DNA from: Diphasiastrum complanatum
Taxonomy: Eukaryota; Streptophyta; Lycopodiopsida; Lycopodiales; Lycopodiaceae
NCBI GenBank assembly: GCA_029204225.1
Contig: CM055101.1
Location: forward strand, 60,023,521 to 60,087,520
DNA length: 64,000 bases
Direction of reading: 5' to 3'
The position numbers and the translations under genes were made by a program. How positions within the stretch are numbered: the first letter of the stretch is position 1; each line of letters begins with the position of its first letter. Positions 25,556 through 38,150 of this stretch are shown in pieces. The notes beneath the pieces are model-generated. The model made no database searches. It was not told the origin of the DNA and saw only the letters and a list, made by a program, of their open reading frames with translations.

Positions 25556-26496
25556 TGTAGGAAAAATAGTAATTATTCTTTCACAGAGAACACGATGAAA
25601 GTTTGAATAAATCAAACTAATATCAGTGTCTTTGATTGGGTCTGTATCTGATCTATGTACTAATAGAACAGTATTAGCTCTGATTGAATATGCGTGCGAA
25701 AATTACATGCGGAAGTAAGAGACAACTTAAGACAATTTTTAGACAAACATAAACTATTGATCAAAAACCAATTTATAATTCTGAATCTGAATCAGTATAC
25801 ATCTCTTGCTATCTTATCTTGCTATTCTGTCTCTGATTGAGTGAGTTAGTTACAACGAGTAGTGCATATGTATTTATATTGCTACAGGACAGGTCTTTTG
25901 GCCTTTTATTTACAGGTCTTTTGGCCTTTTATTTCCGTAATAGTAGATATCTAACCGTTTACGATGATTGATATTCATATAGAAGCTTTGTTTCCAAGGT
26001 CGAATAAATTTTGTTCGCGAATTATTCGCGACAGTCCATCTCTTCATCTCAGCTTTGTGTTTCGCGAATTGTTCGTGACACTTGTCCCTTTGCGACATTT
26101 TCGTCTTTCGCGAATTGTTCGTGACAGATGACAACTTTGAGCTTGAAGAAGAAATTCAAAATATTTTGCGAACTGTTCGCGACAGGTGAGCTTGAAGAAT
26201 AGTCCAAAAGATTTCGCAAATTGTTCGCGACATCTGAGGTTTGAACAAGAAACAAAATATTTTGCAACAATATTTTGTTCGCGAATCTTTCAAGCTTCAA
26301 CAAGAAAAACCATGAGCTTCTACAAGAAACTGTTTCGCGAATCTTTCGAGTTGACTGCAAGACAAATTTCGTGAATCTTTCAAGTTGGTCACGAATAGAA
26401 ATGTTTCGAGTTCGCGTTCGTTTCTTTCTCATCTTTTTCAAGTAAACTGCGCACTTTGTTAGTAGAATCGAGATCTGTCTGATCAGGTGTTCTACA
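25556..26496 (-). mobile_element. LTR B (3' LTR of Copia element B)
   Basis: The minus strand reads GAGAGGGAGA (polypurine tract) then TGTAGAACACC starting at 26496. The other end reads TTTTTCCTACA at 25556. Thus the LTR is about 941 bases with TGTAG/CTACA inverted termini, normal for Copia. The U3-like half holds at least eight spaced copies of a TTCGCGAATTGTTCGCGACA-like word (26011-26410). It abuts the truncated protease of element C at 25555. Confidence 0.75.
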
Positions 26497-28605
26497 TCTC
26501 CCTCTCAAAGTGGGCAGTTGGATTAACCCCAATCTTTTTCGCTGCTTCTCGAACAAAACTTTACTGAGTGGCTTTGTAAAGGTATCAACTGTCATTTCCT
26601 CTATGGGTATGAAGATTGTCTTCAATATCTTCTTCTCGACTAAGTCCCGAATCACATGATATTTGATAGCTATGTGCTTCGTTTTTGAATGAATTACAGG
26701 ATCTTTCGTAAGATAGATTGCTGAAGTGTTATCGATTAACAAGACATAAGGTTCAGAAATAGAATCATCAAATCCTTCCAACATCTGTTTGATCCATATC
26801 AGCTCATTTGCCATCTTGGCTGCTGCTACATATTTCGCTTCACAGGAAGATTGAGCTACTACTGTTTGCTTCTTGCTTATCCAGAGCATGGCTATGCCAG
26901 ATGCTAGAGTACAACCTCCTGAAATACTTTTGTTGTCATCCTTCATGGAACAATGATCCAATCAGCCTACGATAGGGTGTTTTGGCCATTTGTTCTTCTT
27001 CCTCGAGAGTTTGCGGACAATCTACCTTGTTCAGTATTGTTCCAAGTATCATGGGACTATGCACACCTTTGCATTCGAGCATGTTGAAGTCTTCAATGAT
27101 CTTTTGAGTGTACTTTTGTTGGTGAAGATACAACTTACCACCTTCAAAGTCTCTCACGATCTGCAAGCCTAGATAGATTTTAGCTTCTCCTAGGTCAACG
27201 ATCTTAAATATTTCAAAAATGTCTCTTTTAACATCTGAAACTAACTTATCTCTTCTTGAGAAGATAAGTGTGTCATCAACATAGACACCTAGAATGATTA
27301 TTTCATTTTGGACATGCTTGATATAGACATTTGACTCAGCAATTAGAGGTTTGAAGCCTAAGGAATGTAGTGCTTCATCCTTCTTTCTATACCATTGTCT
27401 TCTTGCTTGTTTCAGACCATAAATACTTTTATTCATGTGACATCCGTATTCTGGATATTCTTGGTTTACAAAACCAAGTGGTTGTTCCATGAATAAGTCT
27501 TCTTCCAATTCTGCGTGCAAGAAAACAGTCTTCTCATCCACAATATGGATTTTTAGATCATGAGCCACTACATACGCGAATAACAAGCGAATTGATGTAT
27601 GTTTGACTACCAGTGAGAAAGTATCTGTGTAGTCGATTCCATACTTCTATGAAAATCCTTTAGCAACTAACATTGCTTTGTATCTGATGTTTTTTCCATC
27701 AAGACCTGTATTGATCTTGTAGATCCACTTGCACTTGACTGGTTTTCTGCCATCAGGAATAGGTGCAAGTGTCCATAGATTGTTCTTATACATGGATGAC
27801 ATTTCGTCCTCCATTGCCTGAATCCAGCGATCTTTATCTGGTCCATCAACAGCTTCCTCGAATGTTTGAGGTTCGTCTGAGAAACCACAAAATTCGATGG
27901 ATGTATTAAAAACATCCCGACCGTACCTTTCTGGTGGTTTTCGCTATCTGTCAGATCTTCTCACAGGTGGTTTCGAGTTTGATTCTGTAGGTTTCAAGTT
28001 CGATTCTGATTCGAATTTTTCTATTGGAATTCGAACTGACGATTCGAGTCTGTTAGGTACTCGATCTTGACCTCCCTCTAAAGTTGGTAATTCTCTTTCA
28101 TCTTCTGCTTGTTTTACTTCTGTTGTTGGTAGCTCATAATAGTTTTTGAGAATTTCATAGCCGACTAGATCACTGTCTGCTATGTATTTCATCTCATCAA
28201 ATTTGACATCTCGAACAACTTTTATGATGAATGTAACTCGAATCCTACCAGAAAACCTTGTTCTGTCTTTTCATCGAGTTTCTTTCTCAGCTTATCTGGT
28301 ATGTGCATTCGAATGTCCGAACATGTGCTAGGGTTTGGCTTCGTCTTCCTCCATATCTCATGAGGAGTTTTATTTGGTATTCAAGATTTCAGAATACAAT
28401 TCTGAAGATAATTTGATGTAGCCACTGCTTCTGTCCACAACTATTTTGGTGCTTTCGCCTGAGCCATCATACACCTTGCAGCTTCCATAAGTGTACGATT
28501 TTTTCGTATAGCAATTCCATTATGTTGAGGTGTGTAAGATGTAGTCTTTGTTGTGAAAAGTACAGTACTAAGGACCATAAATGGATCTTTGAATGATCCA
28601 CAAGG
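26497..28605 (-). pseudogene. Copia element B: integrase-RT-RNase H
   Basis: The minus strand begins within the integrase (TSYTPQHNGIA near 28540; a normal Copia has Q-Q-N-G-V/I-A). It continues through NKTPHEIW, a linker (27944-28192), and RT with KSIYGLKQARRQWY and GVYVDDTLIFSRRDK (26936-27586). RNase H follows with SKKQTVVAQSSCEAKYVAA, IDNTSAIYLTKDPV and SKTKHIAIKYHVIRDLVEKK. It ends VRLR-like at LGLIQLPTLRGRC, where the LTR begins. RT and RNase H catalytic residues look intact, but stops and at least two frameshifts (near 26950 and 27640) break the frame. Gag, protease and the 5' LTR are absent. Confidence 0.9.
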
Positions 28606-28660
28606 TGATTGTATGCTTGTTAAACAAAATTAAGATATTTCTCACGAAGATCCTACTAAG

Positions 28661-28691
28661 ACCGATTCTCAGCCATAGGTTCTGATACCAT
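28661..28691 (-). promoter_or_regulatory. Copia primer-binding site and gag start
   Basis: The minus strand reads TGGTATCAGAACC from 28691, one or two changes from the initiator-Met tRNA complement TGGTATCAGAGC. A start codon with MAENRS-like gag beginning follows. A stop arises after a few codons, and the sequence is truncated near 28630. Confidence 0.65.
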
Positions 28692-29632
28692 AGTGGCAAT
28701 TGAGTAAAGAAGTAGAGAATCAAGTGTGATATGTTAGTAACCTACAATGTCATCAAATCAATAGCCATAACCAAGCTTGGAGCTCACACAAGGAAACATA
28801 GGCTTGCTTGACCTTGCCTACCAATTGGTATCTTTACTAATACTTATTCTATGAATAGCCCTTCTAGAAGAACCTATAGGTTGGGAGGGTTCCATGCATC
28901 AAGTGTGCATGCTATCTATTGATGGAAGTCCAATAATAAATAAAACTATTTTTTGCCTCTTCAAGCTCCATGATCTAAAGTGAATATGTAAGTCATGCAA
29001 GCCTAAATTACACCATGACTTGCAGAAACTAGTCATCAGAAAACAAGATCTAGTTTAGCAACTTGATAGGAAACAAGTAGAGACAATCAAAGCATTGATC
29101 AAATAGTATAATCCAACTTCACACATGTGGAAATAAGGCTGTAGTACGGCCTGTAGACAGTGTTTACAAAGTGCCAAAGCTGGGTTTCATTGGAAATCAA
29201 GAGTAATCACCATATAATGAGAGGAAACTCGAGTTTCTCCTTGAGGCTCCAAAAAGTTTCTATCTTCTCACTATGGAGAATGGGAATACATAGTAAAACA
29301 CACTTCCTTTGCAAAGTTATGTGAAAATCCAGCATGTAATAAGGAAGTAGACTCCACTTTCTTGCCCTAATGTGAAAACCCTAGCCTAGATCCAAGAGTC
29401 ATGCTTGGTAGGTGCATGGTAGGTACAAATCTCATCATAAATCATGGTCTACATCCTACAAAGTAGGAATCACTACCAAATAGACACAACCACTGCTCTT
29501 GACTCGTGGTAACCTACTTTAGGTGTGTATGTACAAGTGGCACTTTGGCCATTCAAGTAACCAACAAACAATATTGACAAAATGTACAATATTCTACATG
29601 GCTAGATTTGCCAATGTAGGCAATCTTTTACA
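28692..29632 (-). mobile_element. LTR A, shared between two Copia halves
   Basis: On the minus strand a purine tract GAGGAGGAG at the end of element A pol (about 29633-29641) is followed by TGTAAAAGATTGCC. The segment runs about 940 bases to the primer-binding site at 28691. It therefore has pol on one side and PBS plus gag start on the other, as in a tandem element pair sharing one LTR. The right terminus (CCACTA) lacks a clean CA. Confidence 0.6.
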
Positions 29633-31010
29633 CTCCTCCTCAAATATAGCCTTGGAGGTTACAATGCTTTTATCAATAACTCCAATTGAAGATCTAAGCT
29701 TGACAAATGAATCTTTAGGTAAAGGTTTAGTAAACAAATCAGCCAAGCAACTTGATGATGGCACGTGTTGGAGCTTGATCTCTTTAGCATGCACTTTTTC
29801 CCTCATGAAATGATGAGCAATTTCGATGTGTTTGCTCCTTGCATGGAATGTAGGATTAGTTGCAAGTGATTGGGCTGATTGGTTGTCACAATAGATGATA
29901 GGGATCTCCTCCTCCATGACATGAAGCTCCACCAATAGCCTTTTGAGCCACAAGACCTCCTTGCATGTTGATGTCAAGGCCTTGTATTCGGATTCTGTGG
30001 AAGATAGGAGATGGTATCTTGCTTTTTGGAAAGCCATGATACTACTCCATCACATAGAAAGGTGGCAAAGGCACTTGTTGATCTTCTATCCACTTTGTCA
30101 CCTGCAAAATCCGAGTCACTATAGGTTCTTAAGCCAAGATTAGTTCCTCTATACAAAATACCAAAATTCTTAGTGAATGAAATGTATCTAAGACCTCTTT
30201 TGACCATCTTCCAATGTGAAATTAGAGGACTTTGCATGAATTGGCTTAACTTTCCAACACTATAACTAAGATCAGGTCTAGTTATAGTTACATAGATCAA
30301 GGAGCCAATAAGCCTTCTATATAATGTGATGTCCTCAAAGGATGCTTCATCACAACCAATAGATGCTTTTACATGTTGCTCCATTGGTGTCTCAATGCCT
30401 TTACAACTCTTCATTCCAAATCTATCTAGGATGGATGTAGCATATTTAGATTGACAAATGAAGCTAAAATCACATCCTCTAATAACCTCTATTCCAAGAA
30501 TGAAGCTCAATAGGCAAATCTACCATCTTAAACTCTTTTGCTAAAGCAATTTTTACATCTCTAATTCCATCTAGATCATTGCCACTCAAAATAATACTTT
30601 GTCCTTTCCACCATCCTTCAATGAAATCTTGTTGAATCTCAAGAGCTTGTTCTCTTGCCTACATTCTTCAAAAATAAGGCCTTGAAGTGCCTCCAAACTT
30701 GGAAGCTCCTCCTTGATTGCATAGGAGTGTACAATGTTGTCAAACTCATCTTTCAATCCAAAGGATGACTTGGAGTAGCTCAATTTGATTAAGATGGTAA
30801 CCTATGCATAAAAGCTCTCTATGAAGATCCTCTACTCTCATGACAAAGTTTGAGACACTCTCATCACTCTTTTGATAACTTTGGAAGGTTTGATTCCTAA
30901 GAGTGAGTAATCTAGAAGTGTTCTTGGCCTCATAAATGACTTTGAGGGTGTCCCAAGCCTCCTTGGTCGAGGTGCAAGTACTAATCTCTCTTAATACCTC
31001 ATCCAAAAAA
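29633..31010 (-). pseudogene. Copia element A, gag fused to RT by internal deletion
   Basis: The minus strand starts with UBN2-type gag (STKEAWDTLKVIYEAKN, then LRNQTFQSYQKSDESVSNFV; 30586-31006, one frameshift). At about 30597 the sequence jumps directly to the RT just downstream of the YVDD box (LSGNDLDGIRDVKIALAKEF). It then continues through FILGIEVIRGCDF, SYATSIL-like and RPDLSYSVG blocks, and RNase H (STESEYKALTSTCKEVLW, CDNQSAQSLATNPTFHARSK). The pol ends at CKRLPTLANL near 29596-29635. Protease, integrase and the front of the RT are missing. A non-autonomous deletion derivative is the natural reading. Confidence 0.88.
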
Positions 31011-31239
31011 CAAGTACAAATGTTGCTTCTTTCTCAAAAAAGGATTTGATAATGGTGTCCAACCAAAATCAAATTGAGATCTTGCAACAAACTTTAGAGT
31101 ACAATCTCAATATTTATGACAATCTCACCTTAACATTAATTTTTCAAACGAGTGAAACAATATTAGTATATTATTTTGAGATGGGTCCAAGCACCCTTAA
31201 TCATTTGGATACACAAATAGTTCATTTTTATATAAATTG
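31011..31239. other. No supported gene
   Basis: Short AT-rich stretch between Copia gag and a possible LTR. Only a small unassigned ORF. Confidence 0.4.
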
Positions 31240-31671
31240 ACAATTGTGGCCACTATAGCTAGTTTAGGCTACATGGTGACTATTTTAGGATATATGAACC
31301 TAAAGAGGGGGGGGCGGAGTCATTTCTCACACCTATAAAAGGCGTGGAGAAAATGAAGTCAATGTTCATTTATGGTTTGAAGAAATCCGATGAAATGCCA
31401 TCACCCATTTTTGGCTCTTCTACAGGGGTGTAGAGATTGTGTTGTAAGCTTGATTGATGTGTATATTGTTGATGAATTAAATGATATCTTGCTATTGTAT
31501 GGCATGTTTATAGAGGCTTGTGCTCATATGTCATTTAATTCTATTTGCATTTGGTTAGTGTTCTAGATCAAACTAGCAAGCTAGTGAGTGACTTGTCTGA
31601 GATTTGTTGTTGGTACAATCATTCTTGAGATCTAAAATTTTGAATCATCTTTGGATATGAAATTTTCACAC
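31240..31671 (+). mobile_element. Possible LTR, plus strand
   Basis: Contains a TATA-like TATAAAAGG near 31335. Its right end reads ATTTTCACA near 31663-31671, the inverse of the TGTGAAAAT start proposed for another LTR at 11957. A G-rich run lies at 31307. No partner or coding region follows, so this is a tentative solo LTR. Confidence 0.35.
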
Positions 31672-31977
31672 TCGTTCCCTAAGAGATGTCTACCCTCCAA
31701 ATAAATTAGTGGAGACCCGTAGGAGCGAGAGAGGAGTATGACATGCGTTTACGCCATCCAACATTCATGTTCTAATTATCTCAATTTTCTAGGTTAAAGC
31801 AAAAATCACAATTATTCATAATGTCAAGTGAATAAAAACGTTGAACTTCCTCCTCATAACTCATTTTTCTTTGTTTGTTATTATGTCTTGTATGCTACTC
31901 AAAGCAATGTGATTTATGAAAATAATTTTATATATCAAAATCATAAAAGTATAATGATGTATAGACACGTGGGCATG

Positions 31978-32031
<54 letters not shown>

Positions 32032-33665
32032 CTTGGATTGTGAATGCCAAGTTGATTTTGTAGGGATTTAGAAAGATATTCCATCATGGAATGTATTGAT
32101 CGATGACCAAATATATTTTCTCTCTTGAATTATCACCTACCTTGGTCCATTATTTATGATATGCAGCATATTATAGAAGATATTTAGTATATTGTTCATA
32201 TTTGGCAAGATTTTTCCAAATTTGACGTTTTATCCTTTTCTACCAACACAATTGCAAATAGCTTATATTTCAAAAATAAGTATGTTGGTAAAAAATCCAT
32301 AAATAGGGGACCAAAAGTCTAATGGACATCAATGGTCTCCAAGAAAAATGTGGATGAACCAATTTTTTAATGCAAAAAGATTATAATGATGTGCAATTGC
32401 CATGCCTGCAACTTATGAAGGATGGCTCCAATGGATGTCTAAAGGATCCAAAAGAATCTATACATAAGATCAAAGGATTTGGTTTACTTTCATAGCCAAG
32501 TTGGAGTGGTGTGGAGTGGTTGTTGATACCAATCCATCCTAAAAAGTGGACTTTGTAAAGATCCAAGGTTGTTATTGTTATTTTATTTTAAGGAGCTTTG
32601 GCCTCTATTTGACAATTAGTTCCACTAACTCTTCTTTTCCACAAATTTATCTCATCCAAATGACTCGTGTTGTTTTATGGGTCCTTTGTCCTGTTACTAG
32701 TCCTTCCAAGTGAGTTTTGATTGGAAAATCTTGAGTTCCCCTTGCAATGTATCTCATGGTACCTAACTTATTTCTCCACTCCTCATTAGCATGTTGTCAT
32801 TTCCATCTTGCATTCAAGTACTTGGAATTTATATTTTTCGATATTTTCAAGAGATAAGTTTTCCATGTTTCCTAAATGACAGTCCCATGCTACTTAACAT
32901 CTTTGTAAGGGTACTTCAACTTCAATGGAGTATTAGTGATGTGGCTGAGTAGATTTTGGCTACATGTCAACATTCCATGTGCAAGAGGTCTACTTTATAT
33001 AGCTTGATGTTTAAAAAGCTATGCTAATTTCTCCTTTTCACTTCATACTATATTGTTAAACTACATATCAAATACCAAATGCGGTCATTTCTATAACATT
33101 ATCCCTTGTTTGTACAAATCAAAACAAACATCTAAAGACTCGTTTGATGGAAAGTATAAAATACAAAATTTTAGGTAGTACAACTCTTCATTGACTCCTG
33201 GCCTTTTGGTGACCATATAAGCACTTTCACATTGTTACGCCAGGATTCTTAATTCATTCCATGTATTTAAAGTAAAACATCTTGAAAAGCGGCTTTTGAA
33301 AATTGTCAAGTTGACCGGTTGATTCACTTGAAGATTAAATGCATGCACATTTCACGATCTAATTAGCCTTGTGCCTCCAAGTTGCCATCGAAATATCTTA
33401 CACGTGAATATTTCTATACTTGGTAAAAGAATTAAGGCCTTTCTTCGAATCCAAACATATGTTCCATTTCTTGAAGTGAAGTTGAATGTCAAGGAATGAT
33501 GTGATGGTAATGAGACTAATAGAAACTTGGTATACTACAGGTGAAAAAATGCAATTAGAGATATTCATGCAAACCAATTTACATCTAAAAAAGGAACATT
33601 CATTACTCAAATATGGCAAGTGGACATCCCTTACAACAATATTAAAATGAACATTTGTAATAACT
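31672..33665. other. Region 3' of the CCR4-like gene
   Basis: No coding signal in either strand. A (CA)n microsatellite lies at 31980-32030. The part next to 33665 is the expected 3' untranslated region and terminator of the minus-strand gene; I cannot place the polyadenylation site with confidence. Confidence 0.45.
31980..32030. repeat. (CA)n microsatellite
   Basis: About 25 CA units without interruption. Confidence 0.97.
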
Positions 33666-34079
33666 TTATAATTTTATTACAAGATCTGCTCCTATGGGCA
33701 GATGATCACTGGGATGAAAATGATTAGGCAAGCCACCAACAGTTTCTATGGAGTCAATAGAAGGTAGACTAAGTATGCTTTTTGGCCTTAGGCAACAAGA
33801 AGGGCAAAAGAAAATGTAATCAAGTGTCCCTGTAAATCCAGGAGTACAATTTGTAAAAGAAGGCTCTCCTGCAACTTTTCCATAAAGACTGCATAAAGGG
33901 AAGAATATAGTCTCTACTCGATTATTAGAAGCCCGAAGTTTAGTTGAATGGTTGTTTTCCAAAGAGGAATCGGCAACTCCCCTGATGGAATCTTTGGCCA
34001 GCATAACTTGAAGAGAAGATGATATAAATGGTGGCACTACCATGACATCCTTTTCATTGGACACAAGATAGTTGTATAC
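33666..34079 (-). CDS. CCR4-like gene, last exon
   Basis: Begins after acceptor CTGCAG at 34080 with VYNYLVS and ends at a stop at 33666-33668. It encodes the C-terminal third of the EEP domain: a variable linker of about 60 residues, then GEPSFTNCTPGFTGTLDYIF. It ends in the catalytic loop with PNHFHPSDHLPIGADLVIKL, the family's usual terminus. The Asp-His of SDH complete the active site. The residues between VYNYLVS and SLYGKVAGEP are poorly conserved in the family, so the linker identity is not diagnostic. Splice phase is 0, consistent with the preceding exon ending PGDQ. Confidence 0.92.
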   Translation of the reverse strand, partial: VYNYLVSNEKDVMVVPPFISSSLQVMLAKDSIRGVADSSLENNHSTKLRASNNRVETIFFPLCSLYGKVAGEPSFTNCTPGFTGTLDYIFFCPSCCLRPKSILSLPSIDSIETVGGLPNHFHPSDHLPIGADLVIKL

Positions 34080-34619
34080 CTGCAGGTGCATAATATAATG
34101 ACCAAGTTGTAATAAACAAGTATATGAAGAACCAATCTATCCACAATACTAGATTCGTCACAGCTTCCAACTATTTTTTCTCAGCATACTTACTGTTTAT
34201 AGTGACTATGCACGTCATACCAAATATAGGGCTTCAGTCATTAGTAAACTTGCGGACTATATCTTATGACTAAAAAACCATACTGTGATAAATGATTCAC
34301 ACGTGTCAATCATTAATGAGGCAACACATAGGCATGCTATGGAAAATCTGTCAACATATTATTACGTGTAAAATAGGAAGATAGAAAAAATCAAGTACTT
34401 CGTGCCCAGAAGATCTATCAATGTTAAATTTCGAATGAGCAAATATATTATTGCCCTATAAAGTAGAAGACACATATAGACTACTGTCACTTATATTTAT
34501 CACAAACACAACTTCAAACTTAAAAAGTTAGCATTCGACTGTATGTTTTCATAGTTATATTGAACTTATATTAGCAAAACACATTCATAAAAGTTGAGAT
34601 GTGGAATATATACCCACAT

Positions 34620-36330
34620 GGACTCATGATTCTTTGTACTCGGCAACCCTACAATGAAATTCATGGAAATGCTTTCCCACTTGTCAACTATAATTTCTAG
34701 TTGTTGAACAATTTGCTTGCTCTAAAACGTTCTGCCTTATTAACTTGGCATTTTTGGCAACTACTTACATACTGTTAAAATGTCCCTCTTCATTTAACAC
34801 CAAAAAATATGTCTTCTCAAAAGCTCGTAAGTCTTATGGATTCTTGAATGTCTTGCATTGGGACTATCATGACACTCATAAAGTATTTGGCGTTTGGTGT
34901 CATCAATATCAAGAACACATATTCTATATTTGTATAGTAGGTACTCATCTTATGGAATATTGTTTCAATTATACTCCTTTCTTTTCTTACTTGAAATCTC
35001 AACTTCTTCGGTATTTTTGAAATCATCAAGTCCTAAATCCCCAACATGCTCTGATGTCCATTCAGATTCTTCGTCCTCAACATTGTTTGATGGACTTTCA
35101 TATGGTACTATAATTAATTTCTCTTTCTTGTCTCTAGTATTCATGTCGAATGCCTATATCAGCTTTGAACATCGAGCTTTCCTCCCTTGAAGATCAGATT
35201 GATTAAAAAGATATTTTATATTCTCATGGTCTATCAAGATCTCAAATTGTGATGACACCAAGTCTTCTAGGCATATATAATTGAGAAGAGTTCTTTTTCA
35301 AACACATTATATTTTATCTGGGCAGGTTCTAACTTCTTACTTTCAAAGGTGATTGGCCTTTCGTTCTGAATCAACACTACTCAAATGGTTACAAAGTCGC
35401 TTGCATCATCAATCACAAATGGTTGATTACAATCAACACCTTTCAATAGTGGTGTTGTAGCAATCATCTACATAACAGTTTCAAAACTCTTGTGTTGCGG
35501 ATGTTGCAGATAAAAGTCCCCCTTCCCCTTCCCCTTTAAGAGATTTGTTATAGGGACTGCCATTGTAATCCTTGACAAATCATTGATAATATCCTGAAAG
35601 ACCTAAAAAGACTTGGAAAGCTAACTAATTGGCAGGTCTTGGTCAATTCAAAGTGGCTTCTACCTTTTATGGGTCCATCCTGAAATAAGATGACCTAAAT
35701 AATTACCTTTCTAGTCTATGAAATAAGATGACATAAATAACTAATTTCCTTGGGTGAAAAATTCACAATTGGATTTTTAGCTTACATCCTTATCAATTGG
35801 ATTTTTTAGCTTGCATCCTTATCGAAAAAGTTGCTTGAGATTTTTCAAACGCTTGGCCTTTGTCCTACGCCTTTGTCTTACTATAGATGAGAATATCATC
35901 TGAAAAAATGAGCTCAAACTTATGAAGATAAGGTCTTAGGACACCATTCATCAAGTCATGAAAGTTGTCGAAGCATTTGTATGCCCAAATGGCATTACTT
36001 TGAACTCATAATGACTTTGAAGAGTTTTAAAGGCCGTCTTAGGAACATATGTTGGCTTAATTTGGACTAGGTGATATCTAGATCATAAGTCCATCTTACT
36101 GAAATACTTTGCCTCTGTGAGTTGATCGAACAACTCATCTACTCAAGGCATAAGATAATATTCTTAGTAGTCACCTTATAAGGGCCCTATAATCTATATA
36201 GAAACACATAGATCCATCTGTCTTCTTACCTAAGAGAGTTGAGAATGCCCAAGGTGAATTATTAGGTTGAACTTGACCTTTCTTAAGGTATTATAGGAGT
36301 TTTCTAAAAATCCTTCATTTTCATTATGGC
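34620..36330 (-). pseudogene. Gypsy reverse transcriptase-RNase H in intron
   Basis: Same strand as the host gene and inside its last intron. The minus-strand reading gives NNSPWAF...GKKTDGSMCFYIDYRAL (about 36190-36280), VDELFDQL (about 36125) and DLRSRYHLVQIKP then VPKTA (about 36040-36090). The catalytic box is FELIFSDDILIYS (about 35890-35920). RNase H residues QPFVIDDASDF...ITFESKK (about 35350-35420) and EILIDHENIKYLFNQS (about 35200-35250) follow. Many stops are present. This is a Ty3/Gypsy pol remnant; its gag and LTRs are not recognised. Confidence 0.82.
35683..35823 (+). repeat. Two local tandem duplications
   Basis: ATGAAATAAGATGAC(C/A)TAAATAA(T/C)TA occurs twice near 35683 and 35718. 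CAATTGGATTTTT-AGCTT(A/G)CATCCTTAT occurs twice near 35766 and 35794. Confidence 0.8.
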
Positions 36331-37059
36331 TTAGTCCGTGCATGAAAAATTAAGCCTTGTTATGTATGTAGGCCATAAATAGGTTTGTAGCGCTCATTTG
36401 GTAGCTTAAGATTTGGATACTCTTGAGTTCTTTGTAGGAGATTCATCCGCTCTTCTTGGTGATTAGCTATAGACAAATATTGATGTTCATGCAATGTTCT
36501 ATATTCCGTTGACTATTTGTACTTTCCATAAATAAAAGAAACTCAAAATAGACACTTACAAAAAATTGCTCTTTTGTAAAAGCATTAAACATGATCCAAG
36601 GACGACCATGATTGAACCTAGGAAGCTTTTAGAAAGAGAACAACAATCATTAGGCAACAATAGTGATTCCATGTCAAAAAATATCCATTGTATCCATACG
36701 CACAAATAGGACTTTAGTTTCTTAGTTGAATCACTTATGAACACTAGGCATAGGACTTATGATCACTAGGCATAGGAATTATGATGGTCATTTTAGGTAA
36801 ATAGCACATTACTACTAGGACACGACAATCAAAGCTAGCTTGTACTCCATGAGAAACATGACTGAGTTTGGTAGATTGTTGAGTGGTGAATGCTATTCCT
36901 CGACTCTTGACCACGGTTAGATCTTTGCACAAGGAAGTGGAAACTCTTGATTCTTACTATAGAGTGACACATTCATCAAGTTATGTTATTATTTTTCATG
37001 ACTTTCATTCAAAGAGACTATGTATGTTAAAAGGGACTCGAGCCTCCAATACAATATGA

Positions 37060-38150
37060 CATAGAACTTGTTAGCTTACTCTCAGGTTAACCATCTCACT
37101 TGCTACTATTTGAAGTATAATTATGTGGATCTAAGGGTGCATACACATTTTGCTCCTAAACAAGCTATTTGGTTTTGTATTCCTAGCACTATTCCTATCC
37201 AGTCCCATCTTTTAAGTAACACCCATTTGTTCTTGATAGGTGGTCATTTTGGTTTCCCACTTAAAATCCCGGTTTTATTGGCCTAGCATGAAAACAAACT
37301 TGTTTTTTTTATCAATTATGTACCTTTTTTGCCAAAAAAACTCACTTCATAGGTAGCACTAGTAGGTACCAAATAGACATACCCATGGATTTTATCACGG
37401 AATTCCCCGTAATGCAAAGATGACATGATGCTTACTTGATCATTGCAGGTTTTCTAAAAAGACACATTTTATTCCTATGTGCACCACTATTAAAACAAGG
37501 CAATGTGCATGTATTTTCTTTCATAAATATTCCAACCTGAACAGATGGTTTACGCGGGTCTATTCTTACAAACAAGGAAAATGGTTTATACATATGAGTT
37601 TGGAAATACTTGTTGTTGATCTTATACTTATAGATACTGAAGGGAAATAATTGTCTTGAGGAAGATGGTCAATTTAAGGTCCTCAATTGTATCTTGTAGC
37701 ATTATTTTCTACGATTTGTTTCACCTTCTATTATAGATTGGGATCAACATCAATGGTTGTCAAAGTTCCATAGAAAACACTAGTACTTCACCTTTTTAAT
37801 CCAAATCTACAAGTATTTGTTGAATACACCTATTACACTTGCAAATTTTCCTTTTGATGTTTATGATCTCATTTTTGTAAGCTCAAGATCATGTATAGAG
37901 AATAGATTAGCAATACAAGACTACCTATGATAGATATGGTATGTGTGTAGGATTCTAAGAGCACCAATATCATGTTCATCTGCACAAGATTGCCTCAAAC
38001 AAGTTTGCTAAGAGTCAATCTGAAACACAAAAATTGGATCCATGGTATGATGGTCCCTTTTGAAATGTAGAGAAGTTGAGTCTTATCACTTAGTCTACAA
38101 CTTCTTGCAACTATACAGGATTCTATGATGCCAAAGGGTACTAAAGTGTT
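37060..38150 (+). pseudogene. Gypsy integrase fragment in intron
   Basis: Opposite strand to the host gene. The plus frame gives IPMDFITEFPVMQR..HDAYLIIAGF near 37370-37450, the start of the Gypsy integrase catalytic core (usual MDFITGLP). TDGQFKVLNCIL follows at 37660-37700 (usual QTDGQTERVN). The C-terminal KLDPWYDGPF...KLS block lies near 38030-38090, followed by the end of the domain near 38140. Stops and frameshifts are frequent. The upstream ORF 37068-37286 may be the linker before it. Confidence 0.65.

Noticed and set aside
25556-29632. LTR A and LTR B both measuring about 941 bases as evidence of identity
   Set aside because: Their sequences differ, and the edges of LTR A are uncertain; equal length is most likely chance.
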